Source: Strigamia acuminata (taxonomy: Eukaryota > Arthropoda > Chilopoda > Geophilomorpha > Linotaeniidae). Taken from it: DNA of 64,000 nucleotides. This document shows, one piece after another, positions 47,252-54,447 of the stretch. A model generated the notes under the pieces. The model was not told where the DNA came from, searched no databases, and saw nothing but the letters and a program-made list of their open reading frames with translations. The position numbers and the translations under genes were made by a program. The DNA is taken from NCBI GenBank assembly GCA_949358305.1, contig OX442321.1:5297605-5361604 (forward strand), written 5' to 3'. The first letter of the stretch is position 1. Every line of letters begins with the position of its first letter.

Positions 47252-50200
47252 TTTTTTTTTTGTTGAAGATTTCATCCGATGACAGTTTTCTTTTCACTGC
47301 GAGCGGTGAGAAAATCACAGTCTGGTATTTTAATAGGAATAGAGTGCACGACACGCAATTGAACGGAAGAAAACAGGGTAATGGCGCCAAACACAGCGAC
47401 CATGTGACTTGTGTGGACATATCTAAGGATGGGACTATGGCAATTTCAGGTTGGTATTGAAACAAAAACCATACGGTCCCGTAGAGGCGGTTTTATCGGT
47501 TCGTGGGTCCTAAGTTGCTCTATTGAAGAATTAGTCGGAGTGAATAAGTTTGGTGCGTCAAAAAAATCTGTGGAATGGCGGAAAATTTGAAAAAAAATTA
47601 ACTTCCAATATTTTGATTTAATTTTCCATGTAGGATTACTAAATACACCACTCGAGTAACGTCTGATTAAATTCTCAAACTGATTCAATAATATTTATTT
47701 AAAATATCAACAATAAATGAAAAAAGGTGTCCAAAAAGTCTGTGGAGGTTGTATTCAGTTCGGGTTTAATAGCGGGAAAAACACAGCAAAACAAGAAAGA
47801 GTCGGAGGATTGCGTCAATTACTTAGAAGAGCATGCCCTAAAATGCGAGTTTGATCTAGGTCTGGGGATTTGATTGGCTGGTCCTTTTTATCTGGCATTC
47901 TGGTTGGACTCGCAGTGTTAGGGCATGCCGGGCAGGTCCACCTTTACCATTGGGCTAACTGGGCTGCAGTCCAGGGGCGTCGGGCACAGGGACTCAATGG
48001 GCACAGAAGGGCGCTGGGCACAGAAAAGTGCTGGGCAAGGGGCGCCCGAGTTTTATTAGCCCGGCGCTGAAAAGTGTAAAGACGGCCCTGATGCCGGGAT
48101 AACACGGTAGTTAGATGTCGGCCTCTGCATTGCACGGGGCCCTTCTCTTGCGAGAACTGAAAATCCGCCTCTGCGAAAATGTCGGACGGGAGGATGGGAA
48201 TTTACTAAGTGTTTGGATCTATCGATTTATCTACAGGCTCCAAAGACAAATTAGTGAAAGTATGGCAGTTGAATCAAAAAGAATTAACTTGTACAACTTT
48301 AGAAGGACATACAGGTAACATATCATGCGTAGCTTTTGCGCCCAATGGTCTCTATGCGGTGTCGGGATCGGAAGACAAAACTGTTCGAGTGTGGGGACTC
48401 ACATTAGGCTTTATTGTGTCCATGTTCAAGGTTCGAGCTGGCTTTTGCACAAATTCCAAGTAGTTTGAACATCTCATCATACATTACAGGACCATCAAGC
48501 TAGGATAACCTCTTTGAAGATTTTGGCCGACAGTCGACGGATTTTGTCGGCTGACAGCACAGGAATGCTTAAACTGTGGCAAGCCGACAACTGCGTTGTG
48601 CTTCTTTCATGTTTGGGGCCTTCGTCTTTCATCGATGTTACGAATAATATGCGATTTGCAATTTGCGGTTTAGGCGATAACAAGTAAATCGTTAGGCGCG
48701 TTCAATTCCAAATTGAAAAACCGATTCTCTCGATTTTCCCTGGCGGAAATGATGCAAAACACGTCATATTTTTGAGGATCGGATTCCTGAAAACCTGATT
48801 CTCATAATCCACGTGTGGGATGGATTCTTTGGATTGCCTACCGTCTTCCCCCGAACATAACGTCATGACGTTATATTCAAGTTTTTTCGAAAATCGCTGT
48901 TTTCGAAAGTTTTAGCGATTTCTCGAATATAACGTCACTTCCAATATAACGTCATGACGTTGTATTCGAATACAACGTCATGACGTTATATTCGAGTGCA
49001 TTGACGGGTGCGATGCCGGGAAGCATTGCAGGTGCACTTTTAACGGGCGCAATGCCGAAAAAACAAATTCGACACGAATTTTGACAAGAATTGGACACGA
49101 ATTGTAAAACGAATTGTACACAAATTGTAAAACAAATTGTACACGAGTTTGACACGTATTGTAAAACAAATTTGGCACGAATTGTCCAATTTACATGCTC
49201 AATTTCTGATTTTTCTGATTTTTCAAAAGTTGCATGAAAAAGTACGAATATAACGTCATGACGTAGTGTTCGAATAAAACGTCAGGTGTCGTTGTATTCG
49301 AACACAACGTCATGACGTTATGTTCGGGGGAAGACGGTAGGCAATCGATTACAACGTCTGTACATTGTAATGCAATTCTGGTGTTTGGGTCTACTTTTCC
49401 GAATCACTACACCAGTAAACTGGCTCGACCAATGGGACGACATCTTGTAAAGTGCCTTTTTGACTGCAACTAGAGTATACAATGAATTTTTTGTAATCGG
49501 ATTTTGGTAATTTGGAATTGAACGCGCCTATTTTGTTCGCAAAACTGGACAGGGTGTGCGTAACTTCTGCGTCCACCCTGGACCAATAAAATACACAAAA
49601 CGCCTAACTTTAGCCGTTTTGCCCATTGTTATTGATCTCGTTTGAATTCCAGTTTGAGAATTTGGACCGTTTCTCGCGAAGACCATAAACATAGTGTCAG
49701 TCACAGCGACGTTATTTTGTGTTATTCTCTTACCAATGACTCGAAATACGTCATCACCGGGTCTAGAGATGCATCGCTTAAAATATGGGATATTGCGACG
49801 GGTAGAATCACACAGGTGAATTGTTTTCTTGTTTTTGTTTTTGTTTGCATTTTTCTAAATTTTGTGTGCCAGGTATTGGTGGGACATAACGGACCCGTTA
49901 CGTGTGTGGCAGTTGCGATTTCCGATCAAAAACATGTCGTCTCGGGCTCGCACGATTGTTCGGTGATGATTTGGGATCGACTGACCGGTCACAACGTCCA
50001 CACTTTAACTGGCCACACTGGTCACGTGACGTGTGTACAGGTCACCTCGGATGGAAGCATCGTCATATCAGGTAGGATTAATTTGTTTCATAAATCTTCG
50101 TCGCCATCTTGGATTGTGACGAGTAAATCAGTTGAGACTTCGTTCCTATTGGCTGAACTGGTCACGAGTGCCACGTGTTGACGGAAATCGGAATTAACGA

Positions 50201-52023
50201 GGCAAACATCTCGGTGTTTAATTAAAACACGGATTCCACTTGGACTAAACGAATTTTAATGACGAAAACGTGATAGCATTAATTAAAAATATGAGATATT
50301 TATTTGTGTAGGATCACGTGACATGACTGTACGTGCCTGGGACAGGGAATCGGGCGATGCTTTTTCCTGCATGGACATGCACGTCCCGGTGCTGGACTTG
50401 GCCTGTTCCTACGACGCTGCACGTTTGTCGATAATTCTAGAAAACTGCAGCGATCTACCGTTTCTATCGCTCTATAACCACCCGCTGATCAAGCTGACCG
50501 ACACGCAGTTACCTTCGGTCGAAGAGAAATCAGGTAAAACGAATAAAAACCGCACAATAGAAGTGAAACTTCTCGACTTATTCCATATAACAAATCGCGA
50601 TATAACAAATTATCAATACAGTTGAAACTCTTTATAACGAATCGCGATATAACGAATTATCAATATAACTAGAGACCGGATAAATGCATAAATGCATGGA
50701 ATATATTTATATTCAATATAAAGCCAAAATTTACTATTAATGCATAAATTGCAGTTTTTATGACAGGAAAATGATACATATCGTCTATCCATGATACGTT
50801 TTGTAAACGTATCATATCAATTAGGCCTTTTATGTATTTAAATATGCACTTGACAGGAACAATTGAACTTGTATATTAATGAAATTGATAAAGCACATTA
50901 CGAGTTGAATGTAATTTAATTTTTTTCCCAATTTAAGTCTGTGCTTACTGACAAGCGACAAAATTTTACAATACAACACTTAGAAATGGCGCTGATTTGC
51001 TATTGCAACAAATAATTTCACTGAAATAAATTGTTTTATTTTGCATATTTTCATTTTTTTTTTCGCATAAAATGAAATTTTTAGTGCATATTTTATGTGC
51101 ATAAACCGAATTTTATTTCACATATATATCCGGTCTCTAAATATAACGAATACCTAAAAATGTCTGGTTTGGTTGGCTGGCCATAGAACATCATGTTAAA
51201 AAATTTATAGAATATAACGAATTCTCGTTATAACAAATCGATTTTTCGTTATAAAGGGTTTCGACTGTATTCGAATTTTCAATTTTCTAGATAACTGAGT
51301 ACATGTAAACATGGTAAGTGATGTCATTTCCGATTTGAAAAACCTAAAAGAAGTTTCACTTCAAAAATTAACTCAAACACCCGCGACCGTAATGAAAATA
51401 CATTAATTAATTAAAGCGCGATATAAAGAGATGTTAAGTGAATGGTTATTATAAAATATAACGCCAACAACAATTCTACATTTGCATGTTGCAAACACGT
51501 TAAATGAACCGTTACTGTTGTTACTGTATTGTCAGATATGAAACCGCGCAAATTGCCCATCCGACTCCTGCACAAAGAAATGTCTCTCGACACGTACACG
51601 TGGCAGAAGCGGTACGGCGGCATCATTTCGAAACGCAGCTCGACCATCAGTCTGGAGGACTTCCGGGCCCTGCAAGGCGGCGCGACGAACGACGACAAAG
51701 GCGGCGGGCCGCGAGGTGGCAGCGGCGCGAGTTCCCAGAGCTCGAGCGTGTCTGATGTGCGCAGCACGCACTCGGTCGAGTCGATGCAAGTGCCGGTTGC
51801 GGTTGCCTTGGCGACGACGGAGGTGGTCGGCATGTTAAACGCGGTTCATTTGTCGTTTGGGAATAAGAACGAGGCGAAAATGATGGTGGAGGAGTCGGCT
51901 TTAGCGGAACCGAAGGATTTGGACGTGGCGCCGTGGGAGGCTGAGGAGCCGTGTTTGAAGCAGGAGAGTCAACCGTTCGTGGTTAATGGCATCCATAATT
52001 CGGAAGTTTGCGCCCTCATGTGA
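12593..52023 (+). CDS. NACHT and WD-repeat domain-containing protein (NWD1/NWD2 family)
   Basis: 23 exons, 1673 aa: 12593-12722, 13878-14080, 31730-31926, 32027-32121, 32488-32565, 32882-32978, 34219-34333, 38766-39789, 40579-40754, 43559-43792, 44053-44170, 45128-45385, 45447-45570, 45658-45845, 46794-46996, 47061-47201, 47269-47449, 48237-48430, 48490-48683, 49653-49815, 49873-50071, 50312-50533, 51536-52023. Every junction closes in phase. Layout: a DUF4062/TIR-like N-terminal module (VFIAS then EFEAERCHLHESVLPRLG, split by intron 1); a linker; NACHT NTPase with Walker A GGDTCGKTT at about 352-360 and Walker B VILLDD at about 446-451; a winged-helix-like segment; WD40 repeats (ISGSxDxxVxVW type) from about 850 to 1510; and a low-complexity C-terminal tail. 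This is the STAND architecture of NWD proteins: an ATP-switched oligomerisation module with a beta-propeller sensor. The family's cellular role is poorly defined. Intron 1 uses a GC donor. Intron 2 is 17.6 kb. Exon 7 could instead run to 34362 and join an optional exon near 34627. Confidence 0.9.
12723..13877 (+). other. NWD intron 1 (GC-AG type)
   Basis: The donor is AG|GCAAGT, the classical GC-donor consensus, and the acceptor is TTTTTATTAG. Only this choice joins VFIASNRK to EFEAERC in frame; the nearby GTTG donor gives an early stop. The intron holds a (TA)n microsatellite at about 13344-13372 and a copy of an interspersed repeat at 13520-13720. Confidence 0.75.
13520..13720. repeat. Interspersed repeat copy (pair with 47540-47740)
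   Basis: The tract around TAGGATTACTAAATA...CTGATTCAATAATATTTATT...AACAATAAA...GGTGTCC recurs in NWD intron 17 at about 47630-47735 with only scattered differences. No inverted ends or coding are evident. Class unknown. Confidence 0.6.
14912..15129. mobile_element. MITE with 25-bp perfect terminal inverted repeats
   Basis: The left arm starts CCAAGGATAACATGGACACG and the right arm is its exact reverse complement, 25 bp long, enclosing 218 bp in total. There is no coding. I cannot see a clear target-site duplication, so the superfamily is undetermined. Confidence 0.8.
15266..15833. mobile_element. pogo/Tigger-type deletion derivative (568 bp)
   Basis: The ends are inverted repeats beginning CAGTCGAAACTCTTTATAAC and are flanked by TA on both sides (15264-15265, 15834-15835), as expected for pogo-type Tc1/mariner elements. 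Sub-terminal TATAACGAAT motifs recur many times. The interior keeps the start of a transposase-like frame. A related copy is at 50619-51267. Confidence 0.88.
15486..15698 (+). pseudogene. Truncated pogo transposase: N-terminal psq/CENP-B-like HTH only
   Basis: A 70-aa frame contains KRKAISIQDKLNIINAI followed by GKKPSIVATEFNLSCSTIS, the Psq-type helix-turn-helix found at the N-terminus of pogo/Tigger transposases and CENP-B. The second HTH and the DDE catalytic domain are missing. It lies inside the 568-bp element and is best read as an internal-deletion relic, although the DNA-binding part itself is still open. Confidence 0.75.
16555..16810. repeat. Low-complexity G/A/T array, ~10-11 bp unit
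   Basis: About 250 bp of irregular GGGAAAAATTT repeats. Open frames on both strands through it are translation artefacts. Confidence 0.85.
17901..18390. mobile_element. TA-flanked MITE, family B copy 1 (490 bp)
   Basis: The ends are GAGAGTTTGCGGGATGCA and its reverse complement, with TA immediately outside each end (17899-17900, 18391-18392). The interior has further palindromic fragments ending in TTTTCCCTTA. A second copy with the same GAGAGTTTGCGG ends is at 30278-30667. Confidence 0.8.
18435..18560. repeat. 16-bp minisatellite TTTCGATCGGGATTTC
   Basis: The CGGG core is spaced exactly 16 bp at 18481, 18497, 18513 and 18529. The array ends where the 18561-18959 MITE begins and resumes on the other side. 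Confidence 0.85.
18561..18959. mobile_element. MITE, family C copy (about 399 bp) inside a minisatellite
   Basis: Inverted arms of about 50 bp: the left starts TATACTTTGTCCATGTGTAA and the right is its diverged complement, ending in GAGTGTA. The interior (a stretch near TTTTATTGGTTGTTTTGTCTGG) matches 29590-29640 and 36180-36240, so these are one family. Confidence 0.75.
18975..19185. repeat. Minisatellite TTTCGACCGGGATTCC (continuation)
   Basis: Diverged 16-17 bp units of the same type as 18435-18560, on the far side of the MITE. The MITE therefore probably inserted into, or seeded, this array. Confidence 0.75.
21230..21344. mobile_element. hAT-type MITE (115 bp) with exact 8-bp TSD
   Basis: The ends CAGGGGTCGGCAACC and GGTTGCCGACCCCTG are perfect inverted repeats. 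CACTAGCC is duplicated exactly at 21222-21229 and 21345-21352. The 8-bp duplication and CAG...CTG ends are diagnostic of hAT elements. Confidence 0.92.
21909..22450. mobile_element. PIF/Harbinger-type MITE (542 bp), TTA duplication, nested in another MITE
   Basis: The ends TACCCTGTTCGCACTACA and TGTAGTGCGAACGGGGTA are inverted repeats flanked by TTA at 21906-21908 and 22451-22453. The surrounding sequence CACAG-TTA-GGCGTAAACAGG is present uninterrupted at about 26336-26355, giving a natural empty site. The interior has palindromic CTAGCTTA motifs and no transposase. Confidence 0.87.
23130..23329. other. Assembly gap, 200 N
   Basis: Exactly 200 unknown bases inside NWD intron 2. The round number suggests a placeholder rather than a measured gap, so true distance and content are unknown. 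Confidence 0.99.
23978..24580. mobile_element. Inverted-repeat element (about 603 bp)
   Basis: The left arm TGTGCAGTTGAAAATTTGGC continues to GCATCAAGATACC. The right arm, from GGTATCTTGATGC to ACTGCACA, is its complement with a few mismatches over about 30 bp. Single arms of the same type occur near 37331 and 38370. Confidence 0.65.
25010..25135. repeat. GTTCGTGTTCAC-type short tandem repeats
   Basis: Irregular 6-12 bp units built from GTTCGT and GTTCAC, including two near-identical blocks around TCATCACCATGTGAATG about 54 bp apart. It could be the interior of a DNA element, but I see no matching ends. Confidence 0.7.
26168..26391. mobile_element. MITE, family C/E (224 bp) with about 34-bp inverted ends
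   Basis: The left end TATACTCAAAACCACCACAA is mirrored at the right end. TA flanks are likely. The interior (CACCGGTGTAG, ACACCAGAATTGTA) matches 21620-21670 and resembles 36121-36190. Confidence 0.8.
26425..26550. repeat. Minisatellite of GACTACTRTAGC units
   Basis: About ten degenerate 12-bp units, adjacent to the 26168-26391 MITE. The hydrophobic minus-strand frame over it is an artefact of the triplet-like structure. Confidence 0.8.
27475..27786. mobile_element. MITE with ACCGTCTTCCCxxGAAAATAA ends, copy 1
   Basis: The left end CCACCGTCTTCCCTGAAAAT and the right end TTTTCGGGGGAAGACGGTAGG form imperfect inverted repeats about 310 bp apart. A better-preserved relative is at 48838-49340. 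Confidence 0.7.
27863..28343. mobile_element. hAT-type non-autonomous element (481 bp), exact 8-bp TSD
   Basis: It starts CAGCGATCGGCAACTGGC and ends TTGGCGACCCCTG. GGATAGGC is duplicated at 27855-27862 and 28344-28351. The interior begins with a GC-rich CGGTCCGxATCCGGACCG palindrome and continues as a T-rich tract. A 3' fragment of the same family lies at 31071-31177. Confidence 0.9.
28970..29170 (+). promoter_or_regulatory. Candidate promoter/enhancer inside NWD intron 2
   Basis: A less AT-rich island holds two GTCAGCTG E-boxes (about 28988 and 29017), a consensus-like TATAAAA (around 29080) and a following TCTCAAATTGGGG tract. I see no downstream open frame or splice site clearly belonging to a transcript. 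Function is inference. Confidence 0.25.
29737..30167. mobile_element. MITE, family D (about 431 bp)
   Basis: Inverted ends TAGGTTCACACTTGTGTTCA and TGAACACAAGTGCGAACCTA with GCGTTGCGTC-type sub-terminal repeats. It abuts a truncated family C arm (29580-29738). The same internal sequence occurs at 41835-42230 interrupted by another insertion. Confidence 0.78.
30278..30667. mobile_element. TA-flanked MITE, family B copy 2 (390 bp)
   Basis: The ends GAGAGTTTGCGGAGGG and their complement are flanked by TA (30276-30277, 30668-30669). They share the 12-bp terminus GAGAGTTTGCGG with 17901-18390, but the interior differs. Confidence 0.8.
31071..31177. mobile_element. hAT 3'-end fragment
   Basis: It matches the 3' portion of the 27863-28343 element (CCGTTTTCTTAGGTTTTTAG, then AGTATCCGGACCCCACTTA) and ends GCCGACCCCTG. 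The 5' half is missing. Confidence 0.8.
32134..32447. mobile_element. MITE, family G (about 314 bp) in NWD intron 4
   Basis: The ends GAGGCGCGGTCAATCTTAAA and TTAAGGTTGAACGCGTCTA are imperfect inverted repeats of the GGCGCGTTCAAT family also seen at 44417-44977 and 48693-49530. Single ends occur at about 35466 and 41124. Confidence 0.65.
33225..33890. repeat. Composite of 30-31 bp minisatellites in NWD intron 6
   Basis: At least four different units lie in sequence. GATTTTGTGGAAATTAATTG repeats at 33241, 33272, 33303 and 33334 (31 bp). TTTGTCGAAAGAATCAAAAA repeats every 30 bp. CTCGAATTTTGTCAAAATTT repeats every 30-31 bp. CTCACATTTTGTCGCAAATT repeats every 31 bp from about 33650 to 33870. No spacers, no coding. 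Confidence 0.9.
36073..36449. mobile_element. MITE, family C (about 375 bp), TA-flanked
   Basis: Arms of about 48 bp: the left starts TATACTCTGGCTCATCATAA and the right mirrors it with one or two differences. The sequence AGGAACTAGTTAC near the right end also occurs at 29700. Interior matches 18561-18959. Confidence 0.85.
37864..37895. repeat. Interstitial telomere-like TTAGG repeats
   Basis: TTAGGTTAGGTTAG, a short interruption ATTATG, then TTAGGTTAGGTTA. (TTAGG)n is the common arthropod telomere repeat. This short internal run is compatible with a repaired break or chance drift. Confidence 0.6.
39960..40385. repeat. 31-bp minisatellite in NWD intron 8
   Basis: The unit GAAATTTCAATTTTTTCATG plus GAAAATCTAGT repeats with ATCTAGT at 40196, 40227, 40258 and 40289, exactly 31 bp apart; more diverged copies extend upstream. 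Confidence 0.9.
41767..42301. mobile_element. Composite nested MITE with 7-bp TSD GTCTCCC (535 bp)
   Basis: The outer ends CACAGACCTAAATAC and GTATTTAGGTCTGTG are inverted. GTCTCCC is duplicated at 41760-41766 and 42302-42308. Inside lies a family D body (from 41835), itself interrupted by a 113-bp insertion. A lone outer-type end, CACAGACCTAAAT, occurs at about 44303. Confidence 0.75.
42052..42164. mobile_element. 113-bp inner MITE with 7-bp TSD GGCAAAG
   Basis: The ends CAAGGAGGTGAGAA and TTCTCACCTCCTGG are imperfect inverted repeats. GGCAAAG is duplicated at 42045-42051 and 42165-42171. The uninterrupted site, with GGCAAAG once followed by TCTCACCAACCAG, is present in the family D element near 29955, which proves the insertion. 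Confidence 0.85.
44417..44977. mobile_element. MITE, family G (561 bp) in NWD intron 11
   Basis: The ends TAGGTGCGTTCAATTCTAAA and TTTAGAATTGAATGCACCTA are near-perfect inverted repeats. The interior has repeated CGGTTTTC palindromic arms (GAAAACCGATTTC). No coding. Confidence 0.82.
47540..47740. repeat. Interspersed repeat copy (pair with 13520-13720)
   Basis: Shares TAGGATTACTAAATA, CTGATTCAATAATATTTATT and the following tract with the intron 1 copy. It lies in NWD intron 17. Confidence 0.6.
47933..48090. mobile_element. hAT-type MITE (158 bp), exact 8-bp TSD ATGCCGGG
   Basis: It starts CAGGTCCACCTTTACC and ends GTAAAGACGGCCCTG. ATGCCGGG is duplicated at 47925-47932 and 48091-48098. Related copies are at 53290-53489 and, as a fragment, 53692-53771. 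Confidence 0.88.
48693..49530. mobile_element. MITE, family G, outer element of a nest in NWD intron 19
   Basis: The ends TAGGCGCGTTCAATTCCAAA and TTTGGAATTGAACGCGCCTA are inverted repeats about 838 bp apart. The interior is interrupted by the 48838-49340 element. Confidence 0.8.
48838..49340. mobile_element. MITE with long palindromic arms rich in CGTCATGACG (503 bp)
   Basis: The ends CTACCGTCTTCCCCCGAACA and their complement extend into repeated ATAACGTCATGACGTTAT palindromes, which recur several times inside each arm. Between the arms, diverged 18-20 bp units of the ACACGAATTGTAAAACAAA type occur. The flanking GATTGC/GCAATC extends the inverted repeat. Superfamily unknown. Confidence 0.8.
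50619..51267. mobile_element. pogo-type MITE, outer element in NWD intron 22
   Basis: The ends CAGTTGAAACTCTTTATAAC and ATAAAGGGTTTCGACTG lie between TA dinucleotides. TATAACGAAT motifs and CCATAGAACATCATGTTAAA match the 15266-15833 element. A degenerate extra copy of the left end lies just upstream at about 50560-50615. Confidence 0.85.
50670..51139. mobile_element. hAT-type element (470 bp) nested in a pogo-type MITE
   Basis: The ends TAGAGACCGGATA and TATCCGGTCTCTA are inverted. AATATAAC is duplicated exactly at 50662-50669 and 51140-51147, and the intact pogo-type sequence there has this motif once. The interior is AT-rich with ATGCATAAATGCATGG-like stretches and has no coding. Confidence 0.9.
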
Positions 52024-53096
52024 GGGAGTGGCGAAATGTTGAAACATGATATTGTAGGAGAAAATTAAAAATATTTGGTACCTGGTGGCGATGATGATGA
52101 TGATGTGAAAAAATAATACGAGGTTTATTATTTATTTAGAAATTCACGCTCAAAAAACGTTAGATAATTGGAAATATCATTCCCTTTTGCAAGTTTAGCA
52201 CTTAATTTCGTTCTGTGCGTATAGTCGATTGTGCCTTTTATTCAGATGGGGAATTCAAAGATTCTGTTTTTGTCGTTTTTGGTGGTTCTATAGACAGATA
52301 GAAACCATCAATAATTGGTGTAAATCATTTTGTAGAGTGTTTTTTTTTTAGACCGGGTTATGCAACCTGGTTTTAGTGTTTGCAATTCAAAATGGCTGCC
52401 ACGAAGGCGAAAGACCGAACTTTAAACGTTTGTAAATGTAAGTAAAAATAGAATTTTGTGGATAGAACTTTACCATGATTCGTTTATTATATGGAAATGA
52501 AGGAATTTTAATCGGTATTTACTTGTTAAATTAAAAAACTGACGTATTTGTAGTTAGAAACACGAAAAACCACAAAAACGGAAATTTCGGATGCACCTAT
52601 AGATCTTTCACACGAAATATATATTGGAATAAAAAATCGATACGAGAAAGGAATAAAGCAATAAGTTTACGTTGCAGCAGATTGTTTGTTCGTTTTTTGC
52701 TCGATTGGAGTTATGTTCTTATATTTATATTTATATTTATATTTATCGTAGTAAAAAAAAACAATTATCGAAATTTGAAATGCATATTGTTTGTTATATA
52801 CGTGTGTTGTGATTTCTATTTTTTCCCTTTCCAACTTGGGATATATTTTGTTTTTTGATATTTTAAGTCACAAGATTGTTTATATAATAATAAAAAAAAA
52901 AAAAAAAAAAAGATAATAAATTAAAAAAAAAAGTTCAGATGATGTAAATACATAAATGAAATCAAATTACAAAGTAAATAAACCCACGCTATGTTAATAA
53001 AATGTGGTCATTTTTCCACACTTTACATCATTTGCACCTGGAAAAGCAACCACTCAACACCATTTCATCTACTTTGAGAGAAAACGAAGAAAAAAC
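52024..53096. other. NWD 3' flank / intergenic
   Basis: AT-rich sequence after the NWD stop. AATAAA hexamers at 52628-52633 and 52652-52657 are the nearest convincing poly(A) signals, implying a 3' UTR of about 600 bp. Poly-A and TTTATA runs follow. Nothing else supported. Confidence 0.45.
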
Positions 53097-53185
53097 ATGA
53101 GAGGTTTCATTTACATCCTGTTACATGTTTCTCTTGCATCTGCATTCCAAAACAGTAAGTCAAAGACAAAACACTTTATCAATAT

Positions 53186-53216
<31 letters not shown>

Positions 53217-54409
53217 CACGATTAAGAGTCGTCCTGCTCAAATTGTAGTCGCCCTCGGATAATAGTTGCGGCTATTATTCAAGGGCAATCAGGACCACCT
53301 TAACCATTGGGCGCGAGAGTAAAATTACCTTTTCTGCACTTTGCGCTAATAATTTCTTCTTGAATGCAATCAGAAATATCAGCACAAGATGCAGAAAGGA
53401 TACTGTTCGCTCGGGCACAGAAAAGTGCTGGGCAAGGAACGCCTGAGTTTTATTAGCCCAGGGCGCTGAAAAGTGTAAAGACGGCCCTGGCGCCGTATGA
53501 AGTGAATGCTGCGGGATTCACCATGATCTTCTACGAAGGACTATCAGCACATTCGCAACGAATTTTTCGTTGCAAAAGTGCGAACAGACATGCGCGCACC
53601 AAGCACAGGGATATAAGCGAGGATATAAGCGCCTATCTCCTCACTAATACTCTAGAAATAGAACAGCGCTATTACGCCACATCGGGCTAAAAGGGCAACA
53701 GTCCAGGGGTGCCAGGCACTGGGAATCACGAGGGGCAAGGAGCGCTTGATATTTTTAGCCCAGAGTGCTTAAATGCATTAGGGAAACTTTTATTCGAGGC
53801 TATTACGTGATTAATTAAAAACAGATTAGGCTAAAATGTGGTTTTCTTAATCGCCAAACTACGATATATTTATTTATTTGTTTTAGGCGACTGTGGCGAA
53901 GCCAATGTGTTGGACAATCTCTGCTATTCGATCGACTTGCATAGTAAACTGAATTTCAAAGAAGCCAAAATCAGATGTCTGAAAAACAAAGGAATCCTAG
54001 CACATATCACCGACCAAAAAACGCAAACTTTCCTTACAACGATGTATTATTTCATCATTTTTATTATTTAAAAAAAATAATAATAATAATTCCAAGGTTT
54101 TACATTCATTTCCTAGCATCCAGAATTCCTTAACTTCACATAACATTACAACGGAAGCTTTATGGATCGAACTTAACACTCAACGTGTTGACGGCTCCTG
54201 GACAGCGTTGAGGAGTCGCATCAATCGATACTATTACAGTCAGCTACACGGTTCTTGCACGCATTTGAACGCACTAACCGCTAAAGCCGAACAGTCCCCG
54301 TGCGGACACCTTTACTATCCCTTATGCCAATACCAAAGTGAATAACCGACACAAAAATTTATTTTTATTTTTATTTATTTATTTATTTATTTATTTATCT
54401 ATCTGTCTG

Positions 54410-54447
<38 letters not shown>

